DNA of 35,967 nt. It comes from Alphaproteobacteria bacterium. Lineage in GTDB: Bacteria; Pseudomonadota; Alphaproteobacteria; JAEULC01. The first letter of the stretch is position 1; each line of letters begins with the position of its first letter. Made by a program: the position numbers and the translations under genes. Positions 1 through 6,305 of this stretch are shown here, in pieces. The notes under the pieces are model-generated. The model had not been told where the DNA came from. It ran no database searches and saw only the letters and a list, made by a program, of their open reading frames with translations. The stretch lies in contig JADZDN010000181.1 of the NCBI GenBank assembly GCA_020851015.1, forward strand, positions 1 to 35,967, read 5' to 3'.

Positions 1-163
1 CAAACCGCACGCGCATTTCTGCCGGCGCTCCGATCTCGCGCGCCCACCGCGTGAGTGCATCGGTAATGGCATCACGATCCACGCGCTGGCGCAGATCGCA
101 GGCTGTCGCGTAGCGATGTTGCAAGTCATCAAGTGCTGGCAGCATCTGTGTCGCCTCTCTCAT
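1..163 (-). CDS. Partial hypothetical early protein (C-terminus beyond the left edge)
   Basis: The leftward reading frame opens with ATG at 161-163 and stays open to the window edge, giving 54 residues that begin MREATQMLPALDDLQ. Its start overlaps the stop of the upstream 75-aa gene in an ATGA arrangement, which marks it as part of the same leftward operon. The visible part is mostly charged helix with no motif I recognise. No function is assigned. The full length and stop codon lie outside the window. Confidence 0.55.
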   Translation of the reverse strand, partial: MREATQMLPALDDLQHRYATACDLRQRVDRDAITDALTRWAREIGAPAEMRVRF

Positions 164-387
164 GTATCGGACGCGACGGCGGCGGCGAGCTTCACCGCGC
201 TTGCGAGCCCATAGGCAATCTCGGGATCTTTCAGGTCGTAGGCGCGCCCGGTGTTTGCATCGATGAGTTCGCCGAACGGCTCGGAGCGCACCACTAGATT
301 GCGATGGTCGATGACGCGAAGCATGCGACGCACATTCGCCCGCAAAAACGGCATGGCGTCGGCTTCAACTTCTGCGGCGGTCGCCAT
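160..387 (-). CDS. Hypothetical 75-aa early protein
   Basis: A small open frame in the leftward operon, sandwiched between the Sak4-like ATPase gene and the partial gene at the left edge, with start-stop overlaps on both sides. ATG at 385-387 is preferred; a GTG one codon upstream (388-390) is also possible. The protein has an Arg-rich N-terminal helix (around residues 15-28) and an Ala-rich C-terminal helix. I do not recognise a family. Context suggests an accessory protein of the recombination operon, which is inference only. Confidence 0.6.
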   Translation of the reverse strand: MATAAEVEADAMPFLRANVRRMLRVIDHRNLVVRSEPFGELIDANTGRAYDLKDPEIAYGLASAVKLAAAVASDT

Positions 388-1433
388 CACTTCGTCTCCG
401 GGCCGAGTTCGCGGATGCGCGCGGTGACCTTCGCCATCAGCGCGTCGAGATGCGGCTTCGTCGGGCCGATCTTCCGGCGCTCGTCCTTGTGGCCGTCACT
501 TCCCCACGCGCTGCGGATTTGCTCGGCGGACTCGGCACCGGACAGCATGACGTCCCAGCGCTCGCAGTATTCGGCCCAGCGCTCGTCGCGATCGCCCTCG
601 TCAAAAGACGCGCCCGCCTCCGGGGGGGTGTGCGTGGGGCTGATGGAGGCGGACGCGCCAGAGCCCGCAGCGGAGGGCGAAACTCCGCCGCGCGCCCATT
701 CCGCGAAGGCCTTTCCCATCGCTTCGGAAAGCGGTTTGCCTTCGGTGATGTAAGGCTGCAGATAGTTCGGCAGCTTGATGATGAAGTCCTCGCCGATCTT
801 GTCGGAATGCCAGACCGGGACGCCGTTCGCGCGCGGCGGCAGGATGCACGTCAGGTCGAGGGTGTGGACGATCTCGATCGGCGCCACAGGCTGCCACCCG
901 ATGTTGACGATCTTGTCCTGGGCGCGTTTCGCGTCGGGGTTCTGCTTCGTCTTCTCGCGGGCACGGAAGGTGAAGATCAGCGGCACCTTGATCTTTAGGA
1001 TGCCGGAGATCAGCTTCTTGCGAGACGCCTTCGGCTTTGCCCATGCGGCCCATTCGTTGCCACCCATCTTCGGCACCATCTCGTCGTGCCATTCGAGGTA
1101 GCCGCCTTCGCCCTCGTGCTCGTCGCTCATCGAGTCCACGATGATCGCAGCGGGGTTGCGCGGCAACTGCGCCTTGATGGCGGCGAGCAAATCTTCCGAG
1201 CGGCAAGGCGCTCCGAACTCCACGATCTCGAACGGGATCATGTCGTTGTATTTGCGCGCGCGGCCGCCCTCAGTGTCGATAAGGATGATGGGTCCCCCGC
1301 GCACGGACTGGATGCCCTTGGCGAGTTTCAGGCTGGAGAGCGTCTTCCCGCCGCCCGGCGGCCCGATCATGCCCAGCAGCAACGGCTCCTCTTGCCGCAG
1401 GGCTGGCTTGGCGGTGAAGTTGCGCGCGTTCAT
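387..1433 (-). CDS. Sak4-like RecA-fold ATPase (phage recombination)
   Basis: A 348-aa P-loop ATPase. Walker A is GPPGGGKT at residues 24-31, and a hydrophobic Walker B strand, AAIIVDS, lies near 95-101. The core resembles the AAA_24/Sak4 group of phage RecA-like proteins, which stimulate single-strand annealing in phage recombination. The C-terminal third (about 255 onward) is Ser/Pro-rich and then helical, with no clear domain. A PDDEXK nuclease gene sits just upstream in the same operon, separated only by a 38-aa gene, matching the usual exonuclease-plus-annealase pairing. The ATG at 1433 overlaps the preceding small gene's TGA. Transcription probably starts at the PL-like promoter near 3260. 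It could instead be a generic phage nucleotide-binding protein; the Sak4 label is family-level inference. Confidence 0.75.
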   Translation of the reverse strand: MNARNFTAKPALRQEEPLLLGMIGPPGGGKTLSSLKLAKGIQSVRGGPIILIDTEGGRARKYNDMIPFEIVEFGAPCRSEDLLAAIKAQLPRNPAAIIVDSMSDEHEGEGGYLEWHDEMVPKMGGNEWAAWAKPKASRKKLISGILKIKVPLIFTFRAREKTKQNPDAKRAQDKIVNIGWQPVAPIEIVHTLDLTCILPPRANGVPVWHSDKIGEDFIIKLPNYLQPYITEGKPLSEAMGKAFAEWARGGVSPSAAGSGASASISPTHTPPEAGASFDEGDRDERWAEYCERWDVMLSGAESAEQIRSAWGSDGHKDERRKIGPTKPHLDALMAKVTARIRELGPETK

Positions 1434-1546
1434 TCGGCGGCCTCGGCTTTAAACTCGGTGCCGCGCCCGTGCTGGGCGGCCTCATAAAGCGCGTCCGGGA
1501 GCATCATCTCGCACTTGCACCGGAAGCACGGTCCTACGCTTTTCAT
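1430..1546 (-). CDS. Small CxxCxC protein, 38 aa
   Basis: A very short gene between the nuclease and the ATPase. ATG is at 1544-1546, four bases after the nuclease stop, and its TGA overlaps the ATPase ATG (ATGA). The N-terminus reads MKSVGPCFRCKCEMMLPDAL, with a CFRCKC cluster that looks like half of a zinc-binding knuckle. The rest is helical and acidic. The tight coupling on both sides argues that it is translated. Function unknown; a small metal-binding partner of the recombination proteins is only a guess. Confidence 0.55.
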   Translation of the reverse strand: MKSVGPCFRCKCEMMLPDALYEAAQHGRGTEFKAEAAE

Positions 1547-1550
1547 CGTC

Positions 1551-2489
1551 TCATCCCGCCATAATCAGGTCGCGCGGCATCGGCTCCGGCGCGCGGCGTT
1601 TGCTGTCGTCGTATTCGATCTCGCGATCGAGCCACTGGTTCTCTTTGAAGCTCGGGTATTGGGGATGGAACACCTCGGCCGGATAGGCGGGCCACTTCCC
1701 GCTCGCCATACAGGCGGCCCACTGCTCCACCGCGAAGGCCAGCTTCTTGCGACCCATGGTGAGCACCGCCTCGGTCATCTCGCAGACCGTGAGGGCGTAG
1801 GGCTCCGCATTCTCGATCGCGATGAAGCGAAACCTGCGGCGGCCGCGACCATCGGGGTCCAGCACGTCGAGCCCGCGCTCGTGCATTGCGGCCTGAACAT
1901 CCCAGCCGGCATTCACCATCATCATCGGAATTGCGTGCGGCGCGACGGAAAGGCCGGTGCTCTTGTAGTCGACCAGAAGCGAGGTTCCGGTCATCCAGTC
2001 GACCAGCGAGCGGAACCACAGATCGCCTTCGCACCATGCGAGGGTGACTTCGGACTGCCCGAAACCATCGGCAAACGTATCCGACAGTCCGGCCGCCGCG
2101 AGTTGGGCCCGCCCGGCCCGCACCATGGCATCAGCGCGCGCAAAATGCTTTGCGAGGATCGGAACCACCCCGGCTGCGTTTGCCTCATCCCGGAGCGCCT
2201 GAGCGGCTTTGGAGCGGAAGTCGGCCGCCTCGATGATCGCGACCTCCTTGCCGCGGCCGAGCATGAGCTTGTGGGCGGCGTTGCCGATCGCCTGGGAGGA
2301 CACGTATTTCTCCGCCTCATCGTCGGGCGATGGCGGCGTGAGGCGCGGGTGCTCAAGCTTCGCGTGCGCGGGGGAGCGCTCGATCAGGATCTTAGCGATC
2401 GACTGCGTGAGCGATGGCACCGGGCACGGGTCGCCGAAATAGACCGCGCTCGGGACGTCAAGATAAATACCGGGTTCGGTGATCTTCAT
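1551..2489 (-). CDS. PDDEXK nuclease, RecB/YqaJ-like (recombination exonuclease)
   Basis: A 312-aa protein with the landmarks of a PDDEXK exonuclease of the DUF3799/YqaJ-like type. These are a GNAAH motif near residues 69-73, a conserved Glu near 147, an Asp in SLVDW near 164, and the DYKS catalytic motif near 174-177. Such enzymes resect double-stranded ends to feed a single-strand annealing protein, here the Sak4-like ATPase downstream. ATG 2489 is chosen: its first two bases share the stop of the 33-aa upstream gene. A TTG six codons earlier would add a poor N-terminus. The C-terminal region is rich in Trp and Pro and may contact DNA or partner proteins. I am confident of the nuclease fold and less so of polarity and substrate. 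Confidence 0.8.
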   Translation of the reverse strand: MKITEPGIYLDVPSAVYFGDPCPVPSLTQSIAKILIERSPAHAKLEHPRLTPPSPDDEAEKYVSSQAIGNAAHKLMLGRGKEVAIIEAADFRSKAAQALRDEANAAGVVPILAKHFARADAMVRAGRAQLAAAGLSDTFADGFGQSEVTLAWCEGDLWFRSLVDWMTGTSLLVDYKSTGLSVAPHAIPMMMVNAGWDVQAAMHERGLDVLDPDGRGRRRFRFIAIENAEPYALTVCEMTEAVLTMGRKKLAFAVEQWAACMASGKWPAYPAEVFHPQYPSFKENQWLDREIEYDDSKRRAPEPMPRDLIMAG

Positions 2490-2587
2490 TGCGGGGTCGC
2501 GCTCCAATACGCGATGAACACCACGACGATGATCGCGACGGCGATCAGATCGCCCATTGATCCGAAGGTGAATTGCTGCGGCCGCAT
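2486..2587 (-). CDS. 33-aa single-pass membrane peptide
   Basis: A short gene with ATG at 2585-2587, a GGAG ribosome site just upstream in the end of the previous gene, and a stop overlapping the nuclease start. About residues 13-27 (DLIAVAIIVVVFIAYW) form a clear transmembrane helix preceded by a short polar N-terminus. Membrane micropeptides are common in phage early operons, where some affect superinfection or host functions. The role here is unknown. Confidence 0.55.
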   Translation of the reverse strand: MRPQQFTFGSMGDLIAVAIIVVVFIAYWSATPQ

Positions 2588-2589
2588 GG

Positions 2590-2946
2590 TCACTCCGCTG
2601 CCTGGATGTGATCGTCCTGGTGGTTCTCGACCGGCCGGTCGAGATCGGCCAGGAAGTCCGCGATGGCCCCCCGCGCGCCGTCGCATGCGGCGGTCATGCG
2701 CTTGGCCCAATCGCCGAATGCGTCGGCAATCCGCTCGGCGCATTTTTGGTCGAAGTAGGACTCGATGAACGGCCAGTTGCGCGCGATCTCGTCAGCGGTG
2801 AACCCGGCGCGGTGCAGCGCTGCGCCGATCTCTCGGTCGCAGGCCTGGTTCGCACCAGACGCCTTCACTGCCTCGACCATTGCGACCACGACGCGGGCGC
2901 GGAGCTCGATGGCGTCCTGGGGGGACAGTTCCCACGGAGACGGCAT
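2590..2946 (-). CDS. Hypothetical 118-aa early protein
   Basis: A leftward frame coupled to the upstream 91-aa gene through a GTGATG junction: the TGA of the upstream gene overlaps ATG 2944-2946. The protein is largely helical, with a segment of DEIARNWPFIESYFD type in the middle and an acidic, His-containing C-terminus. No catalytic motif is seen. It is an unknown member of the PL operon. Confidence 0.6.
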   Translation of the reverse strand: MPSPWELSPQDAIELRARVVVAMVEAVKASGANQACDREIGAALHRAGFTADEIARNWPFIESYFDQKCAERIADAFGDWAKRMTAACDGARGAIADFLADLDRPVENHQDDHIQAAE

Positions 2947-3221
2947 CACGCGGCCTCCGTGGAGAACTTGCCGAGTCGCCTCGTCAGGCCGTCAATCGTG
3001 TCGCGGAAGTCCCACATGCTGGCGTCGACGGGGATGTCGGCGAGAACCTTGCCCGCGAGCCAAGCAGCGTATTTGCGCTCCCACGCGGCCCGCTGATCTT
3101 CAAGGAAAGCCTTGCGGGCGCCGGCCGGCAAACAGGCGCAGTGCGCGTCGACGCGGGCGAGATAGCGGACGGGGCGGGGAGCGGGCGGTTCCGGCGTGCC
3201 GGGCTGCTGGTGTGTGTCCAT
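2946..3221 (-). CDS. First gene of the leftward early operon, 91 aa, unknown
   Basis: ATG at 3219-3221 follows a strong AGGAGG ribosome site six bases upstream and lies about 25 nt downstream of the -10 box of the predicted leftward promoter. This gives it the position of the first delayed-early gene (lambda N-like by place only). The N-terminus is Pro-rich (about residues 6-17); the rest is helical with several Trp and Arg residues. There is no sequence evidence of an antiterminator. Confidence 0.65.
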   Translation of the reverse strand: MDTHQQPGTPEPPAPRPVRYLARVDAHCACLPAGARKAFLEDQRAAWERKYAAWLAGKVLADIPVDASMWDFRDTIDGLTRRLGKFSTEAA

Positions 3222-3243
3222 GGTCCCTCCTGATGATGGAGGG

Positions 3244-3271
3244 AGGATACACTTTTAAGTGTTAGTGTCAA
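3244..3271 (-). promoter_or_regulatory. Predicted leftward early promoter (PL-like)
   Basis: On the - strand, TTGACA (3266-3271) and TATCCT (3244-3249) are separated by 16 nt. The -35 box abuts operator O2 and the spacer/-10 edge is covered by operator O1, so a bound repressor would block polymerase. It would drive the recombination operon starting at 3221. Confidence 0.65.
3249..3262. promoter_or_regulatory. Operator O1 (ACAC-N6-GTGT)
   Basis: ACACTTTTAAGTGT has 6-bp arms around a TT centre. It overlaps the -10 region of the leftward promoter and shares its outer half-sites with O2-O5. Confidence 0.6.
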
Positions 3272-3284
3272 CACGCAACCGTGT
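3271..3284. promoter_or_regulatory. Operator O2 (ACAC-N6-GTGT)
   Basis: ACACGCAACCGTGT has 5-bp arms and starts 22 bp from O1, about two helical turns. It touches the -35 box of the leftward promoter. Confidence 0.6.
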
Positions 3285-3290
3285 AGAAAA

Positions 3291-3701
3291 TTAGCGTCGG
3301 TTGTAGCGCCCCACGACCCGGTGGCACTTTGCCCACATCTTGCGAGGCAGCTTGAACTCCTTCGATTCGCCTGCGGCCGGGTTGTGCCGCATCAGGTGCC
3401 AGTCTGTATCGGTGAGCCGGACCAGGCGTTTGACCGTGACGACTTCGTGGCCGCTAGCGTCAGTCCCATAGAGCACAACGTCGGTGCCCCGGGCGGGTGG
3501 CAGGTGAGTGTGGATCAGCAGCAGATCGCCCGGCTCGTAGGCAGGGACCATGCTTTCCCCGACCATGTGCAGAGCATATCCGTCGCGGACCCGCGCCAGC
3601 GGCTCCGGCCGCCGCACGTAATCCACAATATCCGAAGAGACCACCATTGCGCCTTCGCCCCCCTCTGCCGAGCCGTACACTGGCAGGTCTCTCTGGCCCA
3701 C
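3291..3701 (-). CDS. S24 (LexA/CI-type) peptidase half of the split phage repressor
   Basis: This frame encodes the autocleavage domain of a CI-like repressor. The Ser nucleophile is in GESM (residue 50 counted from GTG 3701) and the Lys general base is in TVKRL (residue 91). A linker of DLPVYGSAEGG type precedes it, as expected for the cleavage region. The frame is the same as the HTH gene just upstream, and only an in-frame TAG at 3714-3716 separates them. Independent translation would have to start at GTG 3699-3701, which lacks a convincing ribosome site. Known CI/LexA-like repressors carry both domains on one chain. The piece is therefore either the remnant of an amber-interrupted repressor, read through by suppression, or a separate subunit. 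I favour interruption. Confidence 0.7.
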   Translation of the reverse strand: MGQRDLPVYGSAEGGEGAMVVSSDIVDYVRRPEPLARVRDGYALHMVGESMVPAYEPGDLLLIHTHLPPARGTDVVLYGTDASGHEVVTVKRLVRLTDTDWHLMRHNPAAGESKEFKLPRKMWAKCHRVVGRYNRR

Positions 3702-3713
3702 CAGCGGAAGGCT

Positions 3714-3932
3714 CTAGGGAGGGATGGTTGCATGGTTTTTGAGCACACTCTCTGCGGGTTCGTCCATCCCCAGAGTTTTCCGGATCCTTGGTAAATACCG
3801 CGAGAACCTGACCTCGCCCTTTTCGATCTTGTCGACCGTTTGCTGGCTGGTGCCCACCTCGCGGCCGAGCGCAGCCTGAGACCAGCCGCGGGTCTCGCGA
3901 CGGCGCTTTATCTCGGCACCCTCGGTGTTCAT
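3714..3932 (-). CDS. HTH (XRE) half of the split phage repressor
   Basis: A 72-aa protein from ATG 3932. It contains a complete XRE helix-turn-helix, about residues 8-55, with the recognition segment around GTSQQTVDKIEKGE. It ends at TAG 3714-3716. The reading continues in frame through S-L-P-L-V-G into the S24 domain, so the gene looks like one 213-codon repressor with a single amber codon at the inter-domain linker. The predicted promoter (TTGGAT-N17-TTATCC) places the transcript start within a base or two of the ATG, as for lambda cI from PRM, although an AAGGGG is present just upstream on the DNA. As it stands the HTH would lack its dimerisation domain. Confidence 0.75.
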   Translation of the reverse strand: MNTEGAEIKRRRETRGWSQAALGREVGTSQQTVDKIEKGEVRFSRYLPRIRKTLGMDEPAESVLKNHATIPP

Positions 3933-3939
3933 GCCCCTT

Positions 3940-3968
3940 GGATAACACGCAGCGGTGTCGCGATCCAA
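3940..3968 (-). promoter_or_regulatory. Predicted repressor promoter (PRM-like)
   Basis: On the - strand, TTGGAT (3963-3968) and TTATCC (3940-3945) are separated by 17 nt. Operator O3 fills the spacer. The expected start point, near 3933, is next to the repressor ATG at 3932, implying a leaderless or nearly leaderless mRNA. Confidence 0.5.
3945..3958. promoter_or_regulatory. Operator O3 (ACAC-N6-GTGT)
   Basis: ACACGCAGCGGTGT lies within the spacer of the predicted repressor promoter, in the position of lambda OR3, where Cro-type binding shuts off repressor synthesis. Confidence 0.55.
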
Positions 3969-3978
3969 CACGGCGCCC

Positions 3979-3992
3979 ACATCGTTCGGTGT
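3979..3992. promoter_or_regulatory. Operator O5, one mismatch (ACAT-N6-GTGT)
   Basis: ACATCGTTCGGTGT differs from the ACAC-N6-GTGT consensus at one arm base. It overlaps the first base of the rightward -35 box, in the position of lambda OR2. Confidence 0.45.
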
Positions 3993-4021
3993 TGACATAC
4001 GCACACGGAATGGTGTTATAT
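3992..4021 (+). promoter_or_regulatory. Predicted rightward early promoter (PR-like)
   Basis: TTGACA (3992-3997) and TTATAT (4016-4021) are separated by 18 nt; GTTATA with 17 nt is the alternative. O5 touches the -35 and O4 covers the spacer up to the -10. The start point would be near 4028, two bases before the Cro-like ATG at 4030, giving an almost leaderless transcript. Confidence 0.65.
4003..4016. promoter_or_regulatory. Operator O4 (ACAC-N6-GTGT)
   Basis: ACACGGAATGGTGT starts 24 bp from O5 and abuts the -10 box of the rightward promoter. This is the same geometry as O2/O1 at the leftward promoter. Confidence 0.6.
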
Positions 4022-4029
4022 TTGGCGCC

Positions 4030-4254
4030 ATGGTTCGGGACCTCATCGAAAAAGCAATCCGCATCGTCGGCTCCGAAGCGAAGCTCGGGGCGGCGGCTGG
4101 CGGCTATTCGCAAAACGCAATTTGGCAGGCGAAGCGGCGGGGCACGATCACGCCGGAGCTGGCGGCCGGGATCGACCGCGCCACCAACGGTGCCGTGAGA
4201 AAATCCGATCTTCGCCCGGACATCTGGCCGCATGAGGAGCGTGTCGCGTCATGA
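4030..4254 (+). CDS. Cro/YdaS-like repressor
   Basis: A 74-aa DNA-binding protein. An HTH spans about residues 13-55, with a KLGAAAGGYSQNAIWQAKRR core followed by ITPELAAGIDRATNGAVRKSD. The terminal motif LRPDIWP is typical of the Cro/YdaS family. It is the first rightward gene, divergent from the repressor, and should lower expression from the repressor promoter. ATG 4030 sits about 2 nt after the predicted transcript start with no ribosome site, so translation is predicted to be leaderless. A longer in-frame extension upstream would run through the operators and is rejected. Its TGA overlaps the ATG of the next gene. Confidence 0.85.
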   Translation: MVRDLIEKAIRIVGSEAKLGAAAGGYSQNAIWQAKRRGTITPELAAGIDRATNGAVRKSDLRPDIWPHEERVAS

Positions 4255-4724
4255 GTGCAGCGTCGGCGATTGCGATCGGGAAGGCAAATTCGGGCTCCGC
4301 AAAATCTTGCGGTCGGTCCCGCAACTTTTTGCGGCACATGCCGCGCGTCATGCAAACGGCGCGGGGCTTATTCCCCATCAAGACCGCCGCGCAACTATCT
4401 GACCTGACGAAGAATCCGGTCCGGACCTGGGAATACTGGCTGAGCAAAGAGCGCATGGACGGCGAAGCGCTCGCGGCGCTGATCGCGTCCCCTCACGGCA
4501 TGGCCATCGTCGATGCGATTGCCGGCGAATCTCCCTGGTGGCGGCAGGTTCGCGAAGCGCTCGCGCTGGCCGACAAACGACATCACGCATTGCAAGAGGC
4601 GGCAAGTGCGCTCCGTACCCTCACCGAAACTTCCGAGAGCTTTCGCGTTCCGAACACTGGTCGCGCTGTGGATAGCGCCGTGGATCGCGGACGCATGGGC
4701 CGCGTGGCTCCGAAACGGAAATAG
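4251..4724 (+). CDS. HTH-like phage regulator, CII position (157 aa)
   Basis: Starts at ATG 4251, overlapping the Cro stop. Residues about 40-95 (FPIKTAAQLSDLTKNPVRTW, then EYWLSKERMDGEALAALIAS) have the shape of a helix-turn-helix used by Rhizobiales phage regulators, with an EALAAL core. This is followed by a tryptophan pair (SPWWRQV) and a helical stretch. The first 35 residues are low-complexity and may not be conserved. As the second gene of the rightward operon it occupies the place of lambda cII, but no CII homology is claimed. A role in activating or repressing phage promoters is inferred from the HTH. Confidence 0.65.
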   Translation: MSAASAIAIGKANSGSAKSCGRSRNFLRHMPRVMQTARGLFPIKTAAQLSDLTKNPVRTWEYWLSKERMDGEALAALIASPHGMAIVDAIAGESPWWRQVREALALADKRHHALQEAASALRTLTETSESFRVPNTGRAVDSAVDRGRMGRVAPKRK

Positions 4725-4934
4725 CGACTTCAAGGCGGACTGAGCGTTCCGAGTGCGGGCCGCGCGCCACCGCGGCGGGGCTACTGACCCGAAGCCGGAG
4801 TTTCCCGGCCGGGCAGCGTGGGGCTCGGTCGATCCCAGAAAGGCGTTCTGCGGTCCGGCTTCGGGCGCGCGAAAGCGCGATGCGATGGCTTCCGTTCAAG
4901 AGCGCCAGCCCACGCAAAGTTCCACGAGGGGGAA

Positions 4935-5240
4935 ATGCCAGAGAAGATCGGCGACAACAGCGCGCGGTTCGCCAAGGACCACCTGAAAGCGTTCGTCGAG
5001 CGCATCGAGCGCTTGGAGGAGGAGAAGAAGACGATCGCGGACGACATCCGCGACGTCTACGCGGAGGCGAAGGCGAACGGCTTTGACGTGCAGGCGCTGC
5101 GCGCGGTGATCCGGCTGCGCAAACAGGACGCCGAGGAGCGCCACGAGCGCGAAGCCATCCTCGACACCTACCTCGCCGCGCTCGGCATGCTTGCGGACAC
5201 ACCGCTCGGCCAGGCGGCAATCGAGAGGGCGCGCGCGTGA
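4935..5240 (+). CDS. gapR: GapR-like nucleoid protein (DUF2312)
   Basis: The 101-aa protein matches the compact GapR/DUF2312 architecture: a long N-terminal coiled-coil helix ([20 protein letters not shown]) followed by the [20 protein letters not shown] signature and a terminal helix. In Caulobacter, GapR clamps overtwisted DNA ahead of polymerases and supports replication. ATG 4935 is chosen because GAGGGGGA lies just upstream; the longer open frame from 4818 has a low-complexity N-terminus. The 210-nt gap before it holds only GC-rich hairpins, including a GAAA-loop stem at 4866-4879. The gene overlaps the nuclease start (GTGA) downstream. It may be a phage-borne copy acting on phage replication or competing with the host protein. 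Confidence 0.85.
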   Translation: MPEKIGDNSARFAKDHLKAFVERIERLEEEKKTIADDIRDVYAEAKANGFDVQALRAVIRLRKQDAEERHEREAILDTYLAALGMLADTPLGQAAIERARA

Positions 5241-5671
5241 GCAAGTTCGCCTGCGAGCCTCCGCCTTTCATGCTCCCTGCGGAGCCGGTCAAGCGCTCCA
5301 AGGTGACGCTCCCGGAGAACACCGTCCAGCGCGCACTCTTTGCCCACATCAGGCGCCGCGGAGTGCCCGGCCTGTTTGCCTTCCACCCCAAGAACGGTGG
5401 CATCCACCAACGCGGCCGACGTGCAGGCATCAACACCGGCATGGGCGTAGTGCCGGGCGTCCCCGACGTCATCTTGATTCACAACAGCAAGTGCTACGCG
5501 ATCGAACTCAAGACAGAGCGCGGAAAGCTCAGCGACGAACAGTCAAAGACGATCAGCAACATGATGGTCGCTGGCGCTCAGTGTGCCGTGGCATTTGGTC
5601 TCGATGATGCTCTCGCCCGGCTGGAAAGCTGGGGCTTGATGAAGGGTAGCGCCAGAGGATCGGGCGCATGA
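5237..5671 (+). CDS. VRR-NUC domain nuclease
   Basis: A 144-aa VRR-NUC protein of the PDDEXK superfamily. It has an N-terminal ENTVQRALF helix, GVPD at residues 74-77, the catalytic IELKTERG with Glu90 and Lys92, and a following Gln in DEQSK near 102. Phage members are thought to act as structure-specific or Holliday-junction nucleases. GTG 5237 is the start and overlaps the GapR TGA. The gene sits in the replication block, where it could resolve branched DNA. Confidence 0.85.
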   Translation: MSKFACEPPPFMLPAEPVKRSKVTLPENTVQRALFAHIRRRGVPGLFAFHPKNGGIHQRGRRAGINTGMGVVPGVPDVILIHNSKCYAIELKTERGKLSDEQSKTISNMMVAGAQCAVAFGLDDALARLESWGLMKGSARGSGA

Positions 5672-5991
5672 CCTGGCCCTTCGGCGACCGCATGACCGAG
5701 ATCGACGTTGCGAGCACCTTGCAAGCGCGCCGCGGCACGCACGGCGACTGGTCGCGGCAAGCAACGCTTGCCCAGGCGATCAAGAACGCCATGCGCCAGT
5801 TCAGTGAGTGGGACGAATTGCCGGCGACGGTCCGCGAGTCGCTCGAAATGATCGCTCACAAGATGAGCCGGGCCGTGATCGGTGATCCGCAATTCCACGA
5901 TCATTGGCACGACATCCAGGGCTATGCGCGGCTGATCGCAGACCACATTCGCGAAAGGCAGTTATCCACAGAGCGTGAGGGCGTGAAATGA
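5668..5991 (+). CDS. DUF6378-like phage protein
   Basis: A 107-aa protein with the pattern RGTHGDWSRQATLAQAIK, then ESLEMIAHKMSRAVIGDP and DHWHDIQGYARL, which I recognise as the DUF6378 family of small helical phage proteins. The conserved His and Asp residues (HGDW, DHWHD) could bind metal, and similarity in layout to MazG-type nucleotide pyrophosphohydrolases is possible but unproven. It starts at ATG 5668, overlapping the nuclease stop, and its own stop overlaps the next ATG. Confidence 0.65.
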   Translation: MTWPFGDRMTEIDVASTLQARRGTHGDWSRQATLAQAIKNAMRQFSEWDELPATVRESLEMIAHKMSRAVIGDPQFHDHWHDIQGYARLIADHIRERQLSTEREGVK

Positions 5992-6305
5992 GCGTCTATA
6001 CCGAGGAAAAGTTGGCGCGAGATCAGCAGATCAAGGCCGAGCGCTTCGCGCGCATGCGGGAGCGCAACGCCGCCAATCGCGCGGCGCGCATCGAGCGCGG
6101 CCGCGAGTTCATGCGCAAGCTGCACGAGGCGGGCGGGCTACCGGTCACGGTGCGGCTCGATATGGACACTGTGCGCGCGCTCCGAATTGCCGCCGCGGTG
6201 CGCCACATGCCGGCCGACCAGTTCGCCGGCGCGCTGCTCGAATATGCGGCCAAGGGGGAATTGTTCAACGCGATCCTGGACGAACCAGTGAGGGGGCGCG
6301 GGTGA
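5988..6305 (+). CDS. Small basic protein with possible ribbon-helix-helix
   Basis: A 105-aa protein. The first 45 residues form a highly charged helix (RMRERNAANRAARIERG). Residues about 51-88, beginning VTVRLDMDTVRALRIAAAV, have the strand-helix-helix layout of an RHH DNA-binding fold. It is coupled to both neighbours by four-base overlaps in the operon leading to the replication initiator. A DNA-binding role is plausible, and no specific family was recognised. Confidence 0.55.
   Translation: MSVYTEEKLARDQQIKAERFARMRERNAANRAARIERGREFMRKLHEAGGLPVTVRLDMDTVRALRIAAAVRHMPADQFAGALLEYAAKGELFNAILDEPVRGRG

Noticed and set aside
4753..4986. A 77-codon frame in the gap before the GapR gene
   Set aside because: Arg/Gly/Pro-rich, overlaps the GapR start in another frame and has no ribosome site.
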